A stretch of DNA of 64,000 nucleotides from Nelumbo lutea (taxonomy: Eukaryota; Streptophyta; Magnoliopsida; Proteales; Nelumbonaceae): contig JAKGHH010000003.1 in the NCBI GenBank assembly GCA_022828595.1, forward strand, positions 105,981,583 through 106,045,582. Direction: 5' to 3'. The position numbers were made by a program, and so were the translations under genes. The notes under the pieces are model-generated. The model was given only the letters and a program-made list of their open reading frames with translations, was not told where the DNA came from and made no database searches. The stretch's first letter is position 1, and each line of letters starts with the position of its first letter. Of the stretch, positions 47,101 through 58,918 are shown one piece after another.

Positions 47101-47602
47101 TCTGGGATTCTACAACCTGTACGAGTACAGGTAAGGTACGGTATTAAGCTAAAGCCAACCCTTCCGGACCCATATATTATATTATAAAGCATATAAACTT
47201 TATGTATTAGGAGTTGAATTTAATAATATTTAAAAAAAGAACTTAATAATATTTTAAATTTTATGTGAATGATAATTGATAGTTTATGTGTGTTTTACAT
47301 GTCTTAATCAAATAATTAGAAATCTTGATGCTTATTTTTGTTATTTTACTTATTTATTGCTTATATATGACAAGAAATAATAGGAAATTAGATGTGGATT
47401 TTAAACCCAACCCACCCCTACCCGTGAATGTGGGAAGGGTAGGGTTGAAGAGGGTTTTGCACTTTCATATGCAGGGAGGGTTTAGATTCTCAAAATCCAA
47501 CCCCCTACAGGTTTTGGGGCAAGTACGGATGAAGGTTTAAGGAGGCGGGTAGGGTCTAGAATTTACAAAACCCTCCGCGGACCTGCCTCGTTGCCATCCC
47601 TA
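47101..47602 (-). mobile_element. Possible TAGGGGTG-family element, one end only
   Basis: The right end read on the minus strand from 47602 is TAGGGATGGCAACGAGGCAG, followed by repeated GGGTAGGGT/CCCTACCC words (47400-47560). The other end was not found; the left coordinate is arbitrary. Confidence 0.35.
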
Positions 47603-47903
47603 TAGGCTACAAAAAACTGCTTGTGAACCTGAGATTTTATTTTCACCATTACACCAAACAATGGGTCATATGGTTCTACCTTTTCCAACCAACTAATGAA
47701 ATCAAATTCATCATCATGCCTAAGCAACGTGGGGGTGGGGGGTTAGGGGAGTAGGGTCTATAACATGAACGTTTTTGCTTTTATTTGTTTTTAAAATTGT
47801 CACATAAAAAACAAAAACAAGTATTTTACCTGTTTTTGTTTTCAAAGGCAAACACAAATTAGTTTTGTTTAAAAAAACAATATGTTTGTGGAGCCATCAA
47901 TAT

Positions 47904-48344
47904 TAGGGGTGGATTCGAGTCAAGCTGAGCCGAATAGCTAGCTATTCAAGCTCAGCTCGCCAAGGTAATAGGAGGCTCAAGCTAGAACCTTGAGCTCGAT
48001 CTCGGCTCGAGTCAAAAGCTCGTAAGCTTGAGCTTGGCTTGGTTTGAGCTCAACTAGAGAAAAATAATTTATAAAAATAAAAAAAATTATATATATATAT
48101 ATATAACAATATTTTTTATTTGATATTTAAAAAATTAAGAATTATAATATAAAAATAAAAATATTATGTCTATAATATTTTTATTATATATATTATTTTC
48201 TATAATTATTATATTTATATATATATATATATATGTAGCTATAATATTATTTTTATTATATATTATTTTTTATAATAATAATAATATTTGTATGTAGCTA
48301 TAATATTATTTTTATAATATCTATAATTTTTATATATTATTTTT

Positions 48345-48429
<85 letters not shown>

Positions 48430-48574
48430 GTATGTATGTATGTATCTATTTGAGCTCAACTCAATTAATAAATAAGCTCATAAATTGAGCTCGAGCTCAG
48501 CTCTAAACTCGATTGAAACCGAGCTAAGCCGAGCTCGAGTAGCTCATGAAGTGCTTGACTCGTGGCCACCCCTA
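47904..48574 (+). mobile_element. hAT-type MITE, TAGGGGTG family, perfect 8-bp TSD
   Basis: Ends TAGGGGTGGATTCGAGTCAA and, inverted, TAGGGGTGGCCACGAGTCAA. ATCAATAT flanks both sides (47896-47903 and 48575-48582). The subterminal regions are rich in GAGCTCGA words. The interior contains (AT)n and a (TAA)n(TTA)n palindrome. The perfect duplication assigns this TIR family to hAT. Confidence 0.92.
48345..48426. repeat. (TAA)n(TTA)n palindromic microsatellite
   Basis: Roughly twelve AAT units switch to roughly fifteen ATT units, giving an almost perfect inverted repeat of about 80 bp that could extrude as a cruciform. Confidence 0.95.
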
Positions 48575-48612
48575 ATCAATATAATGATTTTTAAAACAAA
48601 AACAAATTGAGA

Positions 48613-50165
48613 TGATGAGATTGAAAAGAACCCTATTTTTGTCCCCTAATTTTCAATTTTTTTTCATTATTTTAACACTTAAATGCACTCATTACTCTTG
48701 TATTTCGATTCAGGGCAATAAAGAAGGCAATTGGAAGGAAACATGCCAATTCGGGTGATTTTGCACAGTTTCGGCGATAGTCAGTGATCTGGGCCTAACT
48801 CACAATTCCGGACTCCGAATTGGGCAATTCAAGAAGCATTAGAAAGAAGAACGAAAGGCCCACAACTTTTATGTTTTGGGCATTGACTGGTTCGGTCCGC
48901 ATCGAGTACGAAACCGGGCCCGAAGTCGGAGCAAATTCGCAGCCAGGCCCATTTAACAGCTGAAGCCCAACTCGCAGAAGAACCTGGAAGCAGCCCAAGT
49001 AGCAGAGAAGCCCAACTCGGATACAAGAGTCTAGAGTCCTAATTCGAATGTAATCTCCCAAGAGGGAGAGAGTCTTATTAGATCTAAACTTTGAATGTAA
49101 TCCTATAAGGATAAGAAGGTTGGGGATTAGATAAGAGATAGGATAGGATTAGTTCAAAGAAGATCAAGACTCCCTAAAGATAAGATGATCTCCTAGAAGG
49201 AGTTGGAAAACAGCCCTCTCCTTTGGCTATATAAAGAGGGGGGTGAACCAGCTCTAGCATCACTCATTCCAAGATCCAAGAGATCATCAAGAGGCCAAGA
49301 AGCTCAAGGAAGCAGTTCGGCTATGGAGAAGAAAAGCATGGAGATTGCGCAGATCATGAGTAGCTAAGCTTCTTTTTCTGGTTCAAGGGGGGGAGGTTCG
49401 ATTGTGTCATTGTGAGGTTCTGTAGTTACTTTATTTTCTTGCTTTCTAATTCAAGTATTCATTGATTCTTGTGCATATTTTATTGGATGTTGATGTTAAT
49501 TAGTTTGACAAACTGAATTAATTTTGATTTTCCTATTGCTATCCATGATTTTGGTGATCCGCAATTGTCACGAATAATGGTACAAGTAGCAATTAGGTTG
49601 ATATCTTTTTGGGTCAATTGTTTGCGACAATCTTTGACCAACGTTTTATCATGGTTCAACCTAAAGGAATCGATGGAACAAAATTCAATAATTGCAGCTA
49701 TCTCAATTATTGTTATTTTAGTTTAACTGTTTTCACAAATCTTAATGCTATCATTGTTTAACATGGAACACTATCGTACCCAGTTGAGTGGTGATAAGTG
49801 TTGATCGAATGCTGGGTTTGGTCAACTGAATTAGGAAAACACAAGGTTTATTATGGCTATCCAAGTAAATCTAAGGTTAAATGCTTGAATTGCAAGAATG
49901 TTGAATTGTGCCTAGGATCGATGGCCAATCGATTCAACCCGAACCCTTAAACCAGAATTCGGTAAGACTGAACTTTCTCTTGTTTGTTTAAGTGCTTTCT
50001 TATTCTTTTAATTCTAGTTATTAAATTTCCCCACTCAATTATAGTATCCATTCGGCTAAGAGGTTACTGATTTACTCCCTGTGGGATTCGACCTAGTACC
50101 ACTTTTACTACAAATATTTTATTGTGGGACTAGTACTAATTTTGAGGGCTTCGATAAACCCGTCA
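48613..50165 (+). mobile_element. Solo LTR, 1553 bp, perfect 5-bp TSD
   Basis: Begins TGATGAGATTGAAAAG and ends AACCCGTCA. TGAGA flanks it on both sides (48608-48612 and 50166-50170). A TATA box, TATATAAAGAGG, lies at about 49230. The end motif CTTCGATAAACCCGTCA after a GGGATTCGACC block is typical of large plant gypsy (Athila-like) LTRs. No internal coding remains, so it arose by recombination between two LTRs. Confidence 0.82.
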
Positions 50166-50170
50166 TGAGA

Positions 50171-50836
50171 CTATAACGAACGATTAAATAACTGGATGAA
50201 AATATGTTTTTTAAACCAAAAATTCAATAACACATTTTTTGTTTTAGTTTTGAAAACGAAAACACACATATAATCAATAACATGTTTTCAATGTTTTTAA
50301 AACTAGTTTATTTTCAAACTAATTGGTTTTGTTTTGATTTTGGAATTGGCAACAAGAAGAACAATTCTAAATGGAGAACACCCCTTATAAATTGATAAAA
50401 TGTCTTGAAACTTATTCTCTGTTTTAGAAACTGTAAATGCCATGCCTCACCTCCTTGACTTTATCATCATAAATTTACAATTAGGCTATGATCTTAACAT
50501 GTATCAGAAGTATGTACGATGGGGTTAGAGTATGATATGGGAATTACGTTATATCTAAAAAACAGTGACCAATCAACTAGAATCATAAACACATGTAAAC
50601 TAATTGAGTGGTATTTATCAAAATTTACATATCGGTTTTATTAGTCAAAGCTCTTTCGATACCATGCCTTTCCGGCGTCATAGACTTCCCCCATCTGTAA
50701 TGTAGTTGTTTTTGTTACTATTTTTCAATATTCGTTAATTTTCTCAAGAAGACAACAACAAATTTGACAGGAAAAAATGAGAATATGGTAGGGCCAACAA
50801 TCCTTGACCTTGTTAATTTATAATTCACTCATAAAG
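50171..50836. other. Intergenic, no gene recognised
   Basis: AT-rich sequence without motifs. Confidence 0.5.
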
Positions 50837-51734
50837 TATATGTTTGGTTCCGACCAAGTTTATTGAGTAAACGTTTATAGACAGTGCCACATAGGCGCCC
50901 TGTTAGCAAATGCCTCATTCATTGTATTTGTGTATCAAACTTCGATTTCTGTGTGCCTCTCCTGTTTCAGGAATATGAAGCTTCCTAAAACGAGTAGACA
51001 TTTATTGGCATTTTGCTGATATGATGCCTGATGTAGCGCAATCTGATTGCTCCCTATAGTCGATGATCTGACTACCAACAACGACGAGAACTGAGGAACC
51101 TACAAGAGATGAATCAGAGAACCTTGGGTGAGCTACCTGGCGAGGTCACTCCGATGCTTAAGTTAACACTTAATTGTGAACTTGAAGATGATGATAGATT
51201 GTGAGAGAGCTAGAGAGTAGAGATCACACATCATTTTCTTTCTTTTTCCTCTTCCCCTAGGGGGGGGGGGTGAGGCCTTTATATACTGGAGTCCTTGCGG
51301 GTTTGGTGGAGTATATCCTAGATCCTTGCTGTGATGGGATCTGTTTCCATATTAGTTGAGGATAATGTCACCAATTAGTAAGGTTGCTCATTTCTGCCTG
51401 AATCGGGGAGTGGGTGAATTAATACTAACCATTACAAGTCATGATCCCATAAGACACAGGGTACGGTGGTGAGATCCTTGGAATTACCATGCAGTGGTCG
51501 GTCTGACTTGGAGGCGAGCAACCTGTGAGGTGTCGGGCTGCTTGGTGGCGAACTGCCTAATTGTCATGAGATGCCATGTGTCATAATGTCATTGGAGGGC
51601 CAAATCCACCCTCATCAGTGCCTAATGGCGCCTATGTGTCATAAATGCCCTCATTAATTGTTTTTTTTTTTTTATTTTACAATCACATGAGTACAAAACG
51701 TTTACTGAATAAACATAAACGGAACCAAACACCC
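50837..51734. mobile_element. TIR MITE split by a solo LTR
   Basis: Left end ATATGTTTGGTTCCGACC with TTTATTGAGTAAACGTTTA; right end inverted GGGTGTTTGGTTCCGTTTATG with TTTATTCAGTAAACGTTTT. The two halves are clearly one inverted-terminal element, interrupted at 51029-51617. Without the LTR and one duplicate it would be about 300 bp. Superfamily is not certain because the outer duplication is unclear. Confidence 0.7.
51029..51617 (-). mobile_element. Solo LTR of a gypsy relative, nested in a MITE
   Basis: On the minus strand it begins TGATGAGGGTGGATTTGGCC and ends TTGCGCTACATCA, closely echoing the Tat element LTR termini (TGATGAAGGAAGATTTGGCC, GCGCTCCATCA). Flanks ATGCC and GTGCC match at 4 of 5. 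A TATA box (minus strand TATATAAAGG) lies near 51280. No internal region remains. Confidence 0.8.
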
Positions 51735-51787
51735 TCAAAGACTACACAAGATGACCAAAAAACTATTTCATCAGATCCATCCAAAAA

Positions 51788-52280
51788 AGGTAAATTTCTT
51801 AAACCTCCCCTGAAGTTTGATCATTTCAATCACCTCCCCTGAAATGTGACCTAGTTGCAAGTAGACTCCCTTTGTTAGAATCCTCCAAAAAGAGGCATGC
51901 AAATGTCCAAAATACCCATGCAATTATTTTTGACGAAAATGTTTATTTTACAACTTTTCTCTGCATATGAATTACTATCCCAAACCCTTCCAATCTCTTT
52001 TCTGAAATTGATTTATTTTTCAAATTTGCCATTCATTTCAATTGCTCAAAAGTAAAGCTGCAACTTTAAATTCTCTTTCTCTCTCTCTCTCTCTTCATAA
52101 AGTTTGTATTGTTTTTTCTATAAAAACCAGCCTCAATACTAACTGCATGGGTGTTTCAGACATTTTCATGCCTCTTTTTAGAGGATTCTAACATAGGGGT
52201 TCTACTTGCAACTGTGTCAATAAGTTCACGGGAGGTGATTGCTATTACCAAACTTCAGGGGAGGTTTCAACAATTTACCC
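51788..52280. mobile_element. TIR MITE, GGTAAATT...CCTCCCCTGAAGTTTG family
   Basis: Left end AGGTAAATTTCTTAAACCTC and inverted right end GGGTAAATTGTTGAAACCTC, both followed by CCCTGAAGTTTG. The arms extend about 80 bp. A (CT)n run sits at 52074-52093. Ends suggest a Mutator-type MITE; no duplication was confirmed. Confidence 0.7.
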
Positions 52281-52556
52281 AAATCATACCTGAAATGGAC
52301 ATGGTCACATGGGTCTAATTGTCTAACTGTCTCTTTCAACCATATAACTTGGTCGAATAAAAAAGCAAAACAACTAAATAAATAAAAAGGGAACAATTCC
52401 ATAATATCTTTTAAATCTGTTTATATCAAAATAAGCTTAAAATAATAAATATTATAGGTGAGAAGCATTTATTCATATATTTATTTTAGATTTGACCAAA
52501 TCAGCATTGCTATGAACAAAGCAGCTTAAAAACTGTTTTGGCTACCAGTGTTCTGA

Positions 52557-52771
52557 TCAAGGTTCAAAATATTAATACGTGTCGGGCTATATTGGCCCGA
52601 TATTCCCCTTCATGGGGTGTTTCAGGGTTTTGACCAGTTCAAAGGGTGGGCAGATCTTAAACCGGCCCCTCTGAATCGGATTTGAAAAAAAAAAACAAAA
52701 AAAAAAAACTACCAATACTGCCCGATATGCCTCTACCGGCATATTTGGCGTATCGATATTTTGAGCCTTGA
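52557..52771. mobile_element. Short TIR MITE, TCAAGGTTCAAAATAT ends
   Basis: Left TCAAGGTTCAAAATATTAAT and inverted right TCAAGGCTCAAAATATCGAT; interior GGCCCGATAT-type words. 215 bp. The flanking 9-mers share 5 positions. Confidence 0.65.
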
Positions 52772-53152
52772 TTATGATGACAATCTGGTCAAGTACAAAT
52801 TAAGACAATATTGGAACAAACAAGAATTCAAATTTAAAACGAACCTATTATCTATATACTAAAACAACAATGGACAGGTGAGCGCCTTCTCCATCCTTGC
52901 CCACTACTCTATTTTCTAATTGTTATCTAAGTAAATTGCATCAACATGTCCACTGATAGCAACAATGCCAAATGAAAATAAGCATCAAGTACGGAGATGT
53001 TCCCAATGTGTGGGTGGTGTTCTTGTGGGTAGCAGATCTACAAAAGATTATTCCCCATCCCCCACTAGTGCTGCTGTTAGAAAATTTTCATTTAAAATTT
53101 GGTTGTTTTTTCCTCAAATAAAGAGAAAATTCATATTCTGAAGCTAAAATAA

Positions 53153-53564
53153 TTGGATAAGTTACAGATTAAAATCCTGTACTTTGGGCTGTGATACTTA
53201 GCCCCCTGAAGTTTCAGATTCCAATGCTTTACACCTCTACCCTCTTTCGTTAACTGTATTGACGGAAAAAATAAATTACTAAATATCCTTTCAATATCTT
53301 ATAAGTGAAGTGATATAAAAAATGATAAAAATGGGCAGGCCAAAGTATGTTAACCTCTTTCTTTTTGCCCACTTTGGGTGATAAAAAGAAAAAAAAAACA
53401 TAAACATATACAAAGGGTTATATAAATATGTAGAAAAAGGATAAAATGATTCCATACATTAAAAGAAAGGGTAATAATGGAGGCAAAGTGTTTGAATCTG
53501 AAAGTTTAGGGGGCCAAGTGTTACTTCCCCCAAAGTACAGGGTGGTAATCTGTAATTTACCCAA
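53153..53564. mobile_element. TIR MITE, GGGTAAATTACAGATTA ends
   Basis: Left TTGGATAAGTTACAGATTA and inverted right TTGGGTAAATTACAGATTAC, both leading into CCTGTACTTTGGG. The arms extend about 60 bp. The interior is AT-rich and non-coding. It looks Mutator-type by its ends. Confidence 0.75.
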
Positions 53565-54255
53565 AATTTTCAAGCAAAAGTCCTATTGAAAATATTTTAG
53601 ATATGTTACTACATAGTTAAAATATTATATAGATAATGTGTACGATATAGCATTTTATATTATGTTTTTATATTTTATATATAAATATTATATATAACAC
53701 CTATAATACATATTATATATAGTATTTTATATTATGTATTGTATAAAATAGATTTTATATAATACAATCAACCCTAATAAACATTATTAAAATAAAAATT
53801 TAATGAAAATTAATACAGCTTTAACAAACAATACATACAACAAAAATAATGCTTTCAATGGATTTAGTATCACTTAACCCAATTAGGAATGGCATGAGAC
53901 TCCTTTTATATATATGTGTGTGTGTGTCTGTGTTAATCTGTTAAACAGAAGGCTCCAACTGGCTCAGCTGCTAAATATCAGTGGATGTAGTTGCTACTTG
54001 CTACTGACGTGGGACCAAATCCTGCCTTCACCCTCCCCATCCGTCCCCCAAAACCAAGTTTTTCCAGTAAATAATAACAAAAAAATCCCTTAACCTTTTT
54101 CTTTTCTGGCCTTGTTTCTTTGACCGTTTGCTTGGCTACATACTTTTGAACCAAGATTACAGGCCCCTAGGATTTTCACTTCTCCCTCCCTTCTCATGGG
54201 GACGAAACAAGATTTTGAATACATCAAAAATTTTTTTTTTTCCGGATTTCATTAA
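53565..54255. other. Intergenic, AT-rich, no gene recognised
   Basis: Highly AT-rich at 53580-53770 with TATATTATA words; a short (GT)n at 53913-53932. Confidence 0.5.
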
Positions 54256-54427
54256 GGCTCCGTTTGGTTTGAGGGAAAGTGATGGCAAAAGAGGAATATT
54301 CTTAAATATACATTTTCCCATGTTTGAATGTTGGAATACAGTGGTATGGGATGAGAAAAGAGTGAGACGCAAGATCCAAAAAATAAGTAAATGGGATCCC
54401 ACCAAAATGGTGCGATCCCAGTGAGAA
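54256..54427 (+). mobile_element. Tourist-like MITE end, GGCTCCGTTTGGTTTGAGGG family
   Basis: TAA (54253-54255) precedes GGCTCCGTTTGGTTTGAGGG. The same TIR occurs inverted at 58139-58158 followed by TAA. The right boundary near 54427 is approximate because no matching inverted end was found locally. Confidence 0.5.
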
Positions 54428-55847
54428 AGGAAATCGTGAGAAGCGACTAAGAAAAGTTATTGGGCTTTGTCAGGCCTGAGCTCGAGAGTCTCCTTCTTCC
54501 TTCACCCAAGCATTCCAACGGTTGTATCTCTGGCGATTTCTTTGGTGATATCAAGCAAAGGTAAGACCAGATCTACACTCCTCTTGCTTTGGCGAGCCAT
54601 TTCCTATATTTTCTTGTATATTTTGGTGGATAAGAATGTTTTTACCATAATTGCACCCGTCTCTGCAATGACTGATCCCATTTCATCTTCTTCACTATTT
54701 TCGGCAAGGAGAAGCTCCATTCTCCTTGTGTAGGTGAGATTTGTTAGGAGATTTGGTAGGACAGTCTGTTTTAGCAAGCAAAGGAGAAGCTCCATTTCAT
54801 CTTCTTCAGGACATGCACAAGTACAGGGGTTTTCTCTGAGATTTCTTTTTTTTTTTTGTTATTCGATCATCAAATCACTGCTGGTTTGATCGATTTATAG
54901 TGGTGTGCATTTTTTTCCATTGTGACTTCCAACAAGACTGCCTATTCTTTTGGTTCGATTTCAGAACCCTTCTCTACCATGATCAAAGAAGACGATGGAG
55001 CTATTACCCAAAAAAAAAAAAAAAAAAAAAGAGGGAACCGATTGGTTTTGAAGTGCTGACTCCATTTATCGATTTACTATAGATTTATCTGGGGTTAGAA
55101 GGGGGAACCAAATGGGTAGATTTTTCTGGGGTTAGAAGAGGAAAAGAGAGAACCTCCACTTCTCTAGGTTTCTGAAACTTCTCATGTGCTACAAGAGGAA
55201 CCCCACTTTTTTCCTATTAAACAAAAAACACACCAACACTTCCATTGGTAACAGATTATCTTTCCAAATCTTGACAAATTTGGTAATATAGAAAAGCATA
55301 TACAGGTGCATTAACATCATGTCTTCAATTATGCCGTATGGCAAATTAATATTTTAAAAGGTGTGTGAAGTTTACTCCTGGGGGCAAGGCTTGGGGGGAA
55401 CACCCCATGCATGATAAGCCACATACCTCACATCCTCTGGTGGCTTATGCAATGTGTTTCATATATGAATTGAAGTAGAGGTTCTCATCACAATACTGAT
55501 TTAAAGATCAATACCAAGTTTTCATGAGTTGATTCTTTTAACTCTACAGGGATTTTAACCACTAATTGTGGTTTTAATTTACAATAACAACTTTAATATA
55601 GTTTTGAAGGATATCCAAGCATGTAGTTTTTTTTTTTCTTGGATTGTTAACAAGATCTAAAAAAAAAAAACATTAAGAAAATAGTTAGAGCAGAAAAGTG
55701 CAAGGAAGTAGCTTGAAGTCCACTAGCACAAAACAGCTTGCCATGAGCCCCCAAACAACAAATTGGAAACTGAGTCTTGCATCCAATGGCCTAATCCATA
55801 GCCCCCGCCCCCAAACCCAATCTACATCTCATAACACTTTAAGCTAA
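54428..55847. other. Intergenic, no gene recognised; poly-A at 55010-55030
   Basis: GAAGCTCCATT and TTTCATCTTCTTC words repeat at 54685-54725 and 54783-54812, a local duplication. No domain was recognised. Confidence 0.4.
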
Positions 55848-56066
55848 GGGTCCATTTGGTTTAGACGGGAATCAGAATCAGAATAAGCTGGGAATGATGT
55901 CTCATTCTCATTCCCAAGGGAGGGGGAGTGAATGGCCATTTCCTCAGACGGGGGAATGCCATTCCACCAGGAATGGGAATGTGATTCCAATTCTGCCCAA
56001 ACAGTTGGAATTAGAATGGGCCATTTCGATTCAGATTTAAGACCCCTATTCCCACAAGACAGGCCC
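55848..56066. mobile_element. Tourist-like MITE, same family as 33915-34863
   Basis: Left GGGTCCATTTGGTTTAGACG after TAA; inverted right GGGCCTGTCTTGTGGGAATA before TAG. The interior has GGAATCAGAATC and GGAATGGGAATG words like the element that captured the KCS fragment. 219 bp, without captured sequence. Confidence 0.7.
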
Positions 56067-56799
56067 TAGGAGTCTCCTTAAACAATCAACCTCCCAAAGC
56101 CTAAAGCACATTGGTTTTTTTTCTTTATTTCCTTAAGCTTTTAGTAATTGATTACATTATGATTTTCATATACACTTATATAAAATTTCCTATGCACGTG
56201 GTTATATATTTGTTCTTATAAAGCTTACAACCCATGCTCTGGAAGGTTCTAGCATCTTGCCTTACTCCTCTGCCTTTTAAAACATTGCATAAGCATTACT
56301 TTTTTTTTTGGGGGGGAAAAAGCATTACTGATATTGCATCATACAAATCTTTCTCTAAAACTAAACAAAGTAACATTTGAATCAGACTTCACATAAATCC
56401 CTGACGATTAAAATACTCTAAATGACAATAAATAAGAGCCAATACAACCATTTTAGTTATAAACATATATGATGAAAGAATTTTGTAGCCACATAGCCAC
56501 AGGGAGGAATTGATAACAACTTCCATTCAAAAGAAAAGGAAAGGAACGATATGAGAAGATGCTATAATGTAGGGGCACCTAAGCTGAAAATAGGGTGATG
56601 TAGTAAACATATGTGATGCAATGGCTAGGGCTGAGAAAAGGGAAGCAACAATCATGTTTTTCTCTAGGCCTGCATAGAACTTATATATATATATATATAT
56701 ATATATTATTCATTTATATTGTCTGATCGCCATTTTATGTTATTAGTGTGATGATGCTATTAATATATACTTGTCAGGTCCGATCTGGAAGCTGTTTTA
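56067..56799. other. Intergenic, no gene recognised; (AT)n at 56682-56705
   Basis: AT-rich with a dinucleotide run; nothing else seen. Confidence 0.5.
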
Positions 56800-57200
56800 A
56801 TTGCAGCCTTTGATGCTATTTTTCCTTGAAAGAATGCTGAAACTGGATTGAGTTCACAACAGTACATCATTCATGTATTTCTTAATGCTGCAAAATTTTC
56901 CTTCAGCAATACCACCATTCTGGCTAACCTCTGCAAGAGGGAGTCCACAATGCCAAGATTATGTAATTGCAGCCTTTGATGCTATTTTTCCTTGAAAGAA
57001 TGCTGAAACTGGATTGAGTTCACAACAGTACATCATTCATGTATTTCTTAATGCTGCAAAATTTTCCTTCAGCAATACCACCATTCTGGCTAACCTCTGC
57101 AAGAGGGAGCCCATAATGCCAAGATTATGTAATTCCTATCATCCAGATCATCATTCAAATGTTTTGAAGTTGGATGATGGAGAAAAAACATTTAGGCTTT
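56800..57200 (+). repeat. 166-bp tandem duplication with coding-like sequence
   Basis: ATTGCAGCCTTTGATGCTAT begins at 56800 and 56966 and the two units are nearly identical. One frame reads A-A-F-D-A-I-F-P, a stop, then S-S-Q-Q-Y-I-I-H-V-F-L-N-A-A-K and continues open to 57202 in the second unit. Its amino-acid composition looks protein-like, but I do not recognise the family. It may be a duplicated exon relic. Confidence 0.6.
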
Positions 57201-57202
57201 GA

Positions 57203-57949
57203 CATCTTTGAAATTTGCAAGTTTAATGGCATCTAATTCTGCTTTTGAATTTTTTGATTGTTTTAGTTTAAGAGGAGGAACTATCCTAATTATAAATTTA
57301 ATTGAAGCATAGACTTTTCATAGATTTGATGCCTCAAAACTTGGACCCTTGGTTAGGATCTCTTGGCCTTTATTTTAAGTTTATTTGTATCAAATGTGTG
57401 GCGAGTTTGATATGCAAAGAAATCATAATTACTGTGGTCTTTGGCAATATGCAAAGAAAAGACCCAACATCTTAGATATGCTTTTGCATCTTACTACGGT
57501 CAAAACTAAATAGATTGAAATGAGTTAAGTGGGGAGTCCAGACAAAATATAAATGTTTGAATGAGTCTAAATTTTGTTTACCAGTAAAATTACAAAACTC
57601 TAACCCCAACGCTTCAATGTTCACTCTTATGCCATTAAGCTATCATTCCAATACTTGCAAAATCTTTTGATGCACATATAACATAAGCCTTAAGCTTTAC
57701 TGATTAATGAACGTCTATCATTAGGAATCCAACTTAGCTCTATTGTCCAAGGGTAGTAACACAATTATAGATACAGGTCGATTGGTTGCAAAATAGGACT
57801 ACTAGCTGATGTTGCATGGGGCCATAACTTGCCATATGAAATTCAAATGATGTGGGCCTATCATTGGTTTGTATCAAATGTGATGGTTACAATCAATATC
57901 GTTAAAATATGATTCTAAAAATATATATAAGTTGGATTACATCAACTAG
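57203..57949. other. Intergenic, no gene recognised
   Basis: Unremarkable AT-rich sequence. Confidence 0.5.
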
Positions 57950-58158
57950 TTTGGCTGTTTGGCCCTTAATTCACTTCATTAATTCATAATATGAGAGGGA
58001 AAGAAACGTGGGAAAATGATTTTTCTCAAAAAACAAACATGAGAAAATAAATTTTTGCACTATTTTCCCTTGTACAACCAAACAGTGGAAAGTAAAATTT
58101 TCACACTTTCTCATCCCATCCCATCCCACCCAAACTTTCCCTCAAACCAAACGGAGCC
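57950..58158 (-). mobile_element. Tourist-like MITE, GGCTCCGTTTGGTTTGAGGG family, second copy
   Basis: Read on the minus strand from 58158: GGCTCCGTTTGGTTTGAGGG, then GTGGGATGGGATGGGATGAG; TAA follows at 58159-58161. The far end near 57950 (GTTTGGCTGTTTGGCCC) is a decayed partner. It shares GGTATGGGATGAGAAA-type words with 54256-54427. Confidence 0.55.
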
Positions 58159-58918
58159 TAAGAAGCTAACACCAACCTAGTTATCATGTCACATAAGAAA
58201 TGCCCAACATTCAAGACATGAGCTAAGCTGTATTGGCATGAGATAATAAACTAAAAGTTAATGCATTACTGGAAGCTGGGAGAATGTCAAATGTCTAATT
58301 TTGTCAAAATGTATAGAGCTTTACAAAGAACCTGTCTAATATTTTGATGAAATAATTACCTTTAAAAAAAACATTTGAAATAATTATTAGACAAAGAAGG
58401 TAAATGTTCTTTGGTGGCCTTTACAGTTGCAACAGTAACCAAAATGTTCCAACCCATGTACAAGGATAAATGCATTGTCCAACATTGGAAGAGGTGTTTG
58501 ACATGGTGACTCGGAGACAACCTAAAATGCACATGCTTCTGAAAGTTTTATTTCTAAAGATTATCAGAGATGCTAATAAAGTAATTTAGCTCATGGAATT
58601 GCAATACAAAAGAACCTACCTAGAATAAGTTGACAGGGATGAAAACTCCTATAATAGTATATACAAATAATGATTGAAAACATGACATATACGATAATTT
58701 TTTTTTTCTTCTAAATAATAGTTTCAACATGTGTATGACATCTAAATGCATCACTACTCGATGCAACCAAATTTTACCACTAAAGAGTGAAGACCTTAAC
58801 CCAAGAATAAGAAATCACAAAATTCAGGTGGTTGGTAGAAAGCTGAGCATACAATGTAAAGGAGAGCAAAACGCAAACATCAATTCCTTTCCACCTAAGG
58901 CCCTTACCAAGAGGGGTG
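58159..58918. other. Downstream region of the OEP16-4-like gene
   Basis: The presumed 3' UTR of the minus-strand gene lies just left of 58919. The plus-strand frame at 58729-58953 overlaps the last exon in antisense and is a shadow. No other feature. Confidence 0.5.

Noticed and set aside
54256..58158. A single 3.9-kb PIF/Harbinger element bounded by inverted GGCTCCGTTTGGTTTGAGGG ends with TAA
   Set aside because: Similarity between the ends continues inward as MITE-like sequence for over 100 bases on each side, and no transposase lies between; two separate MITEs in opposite orientation is simpler.
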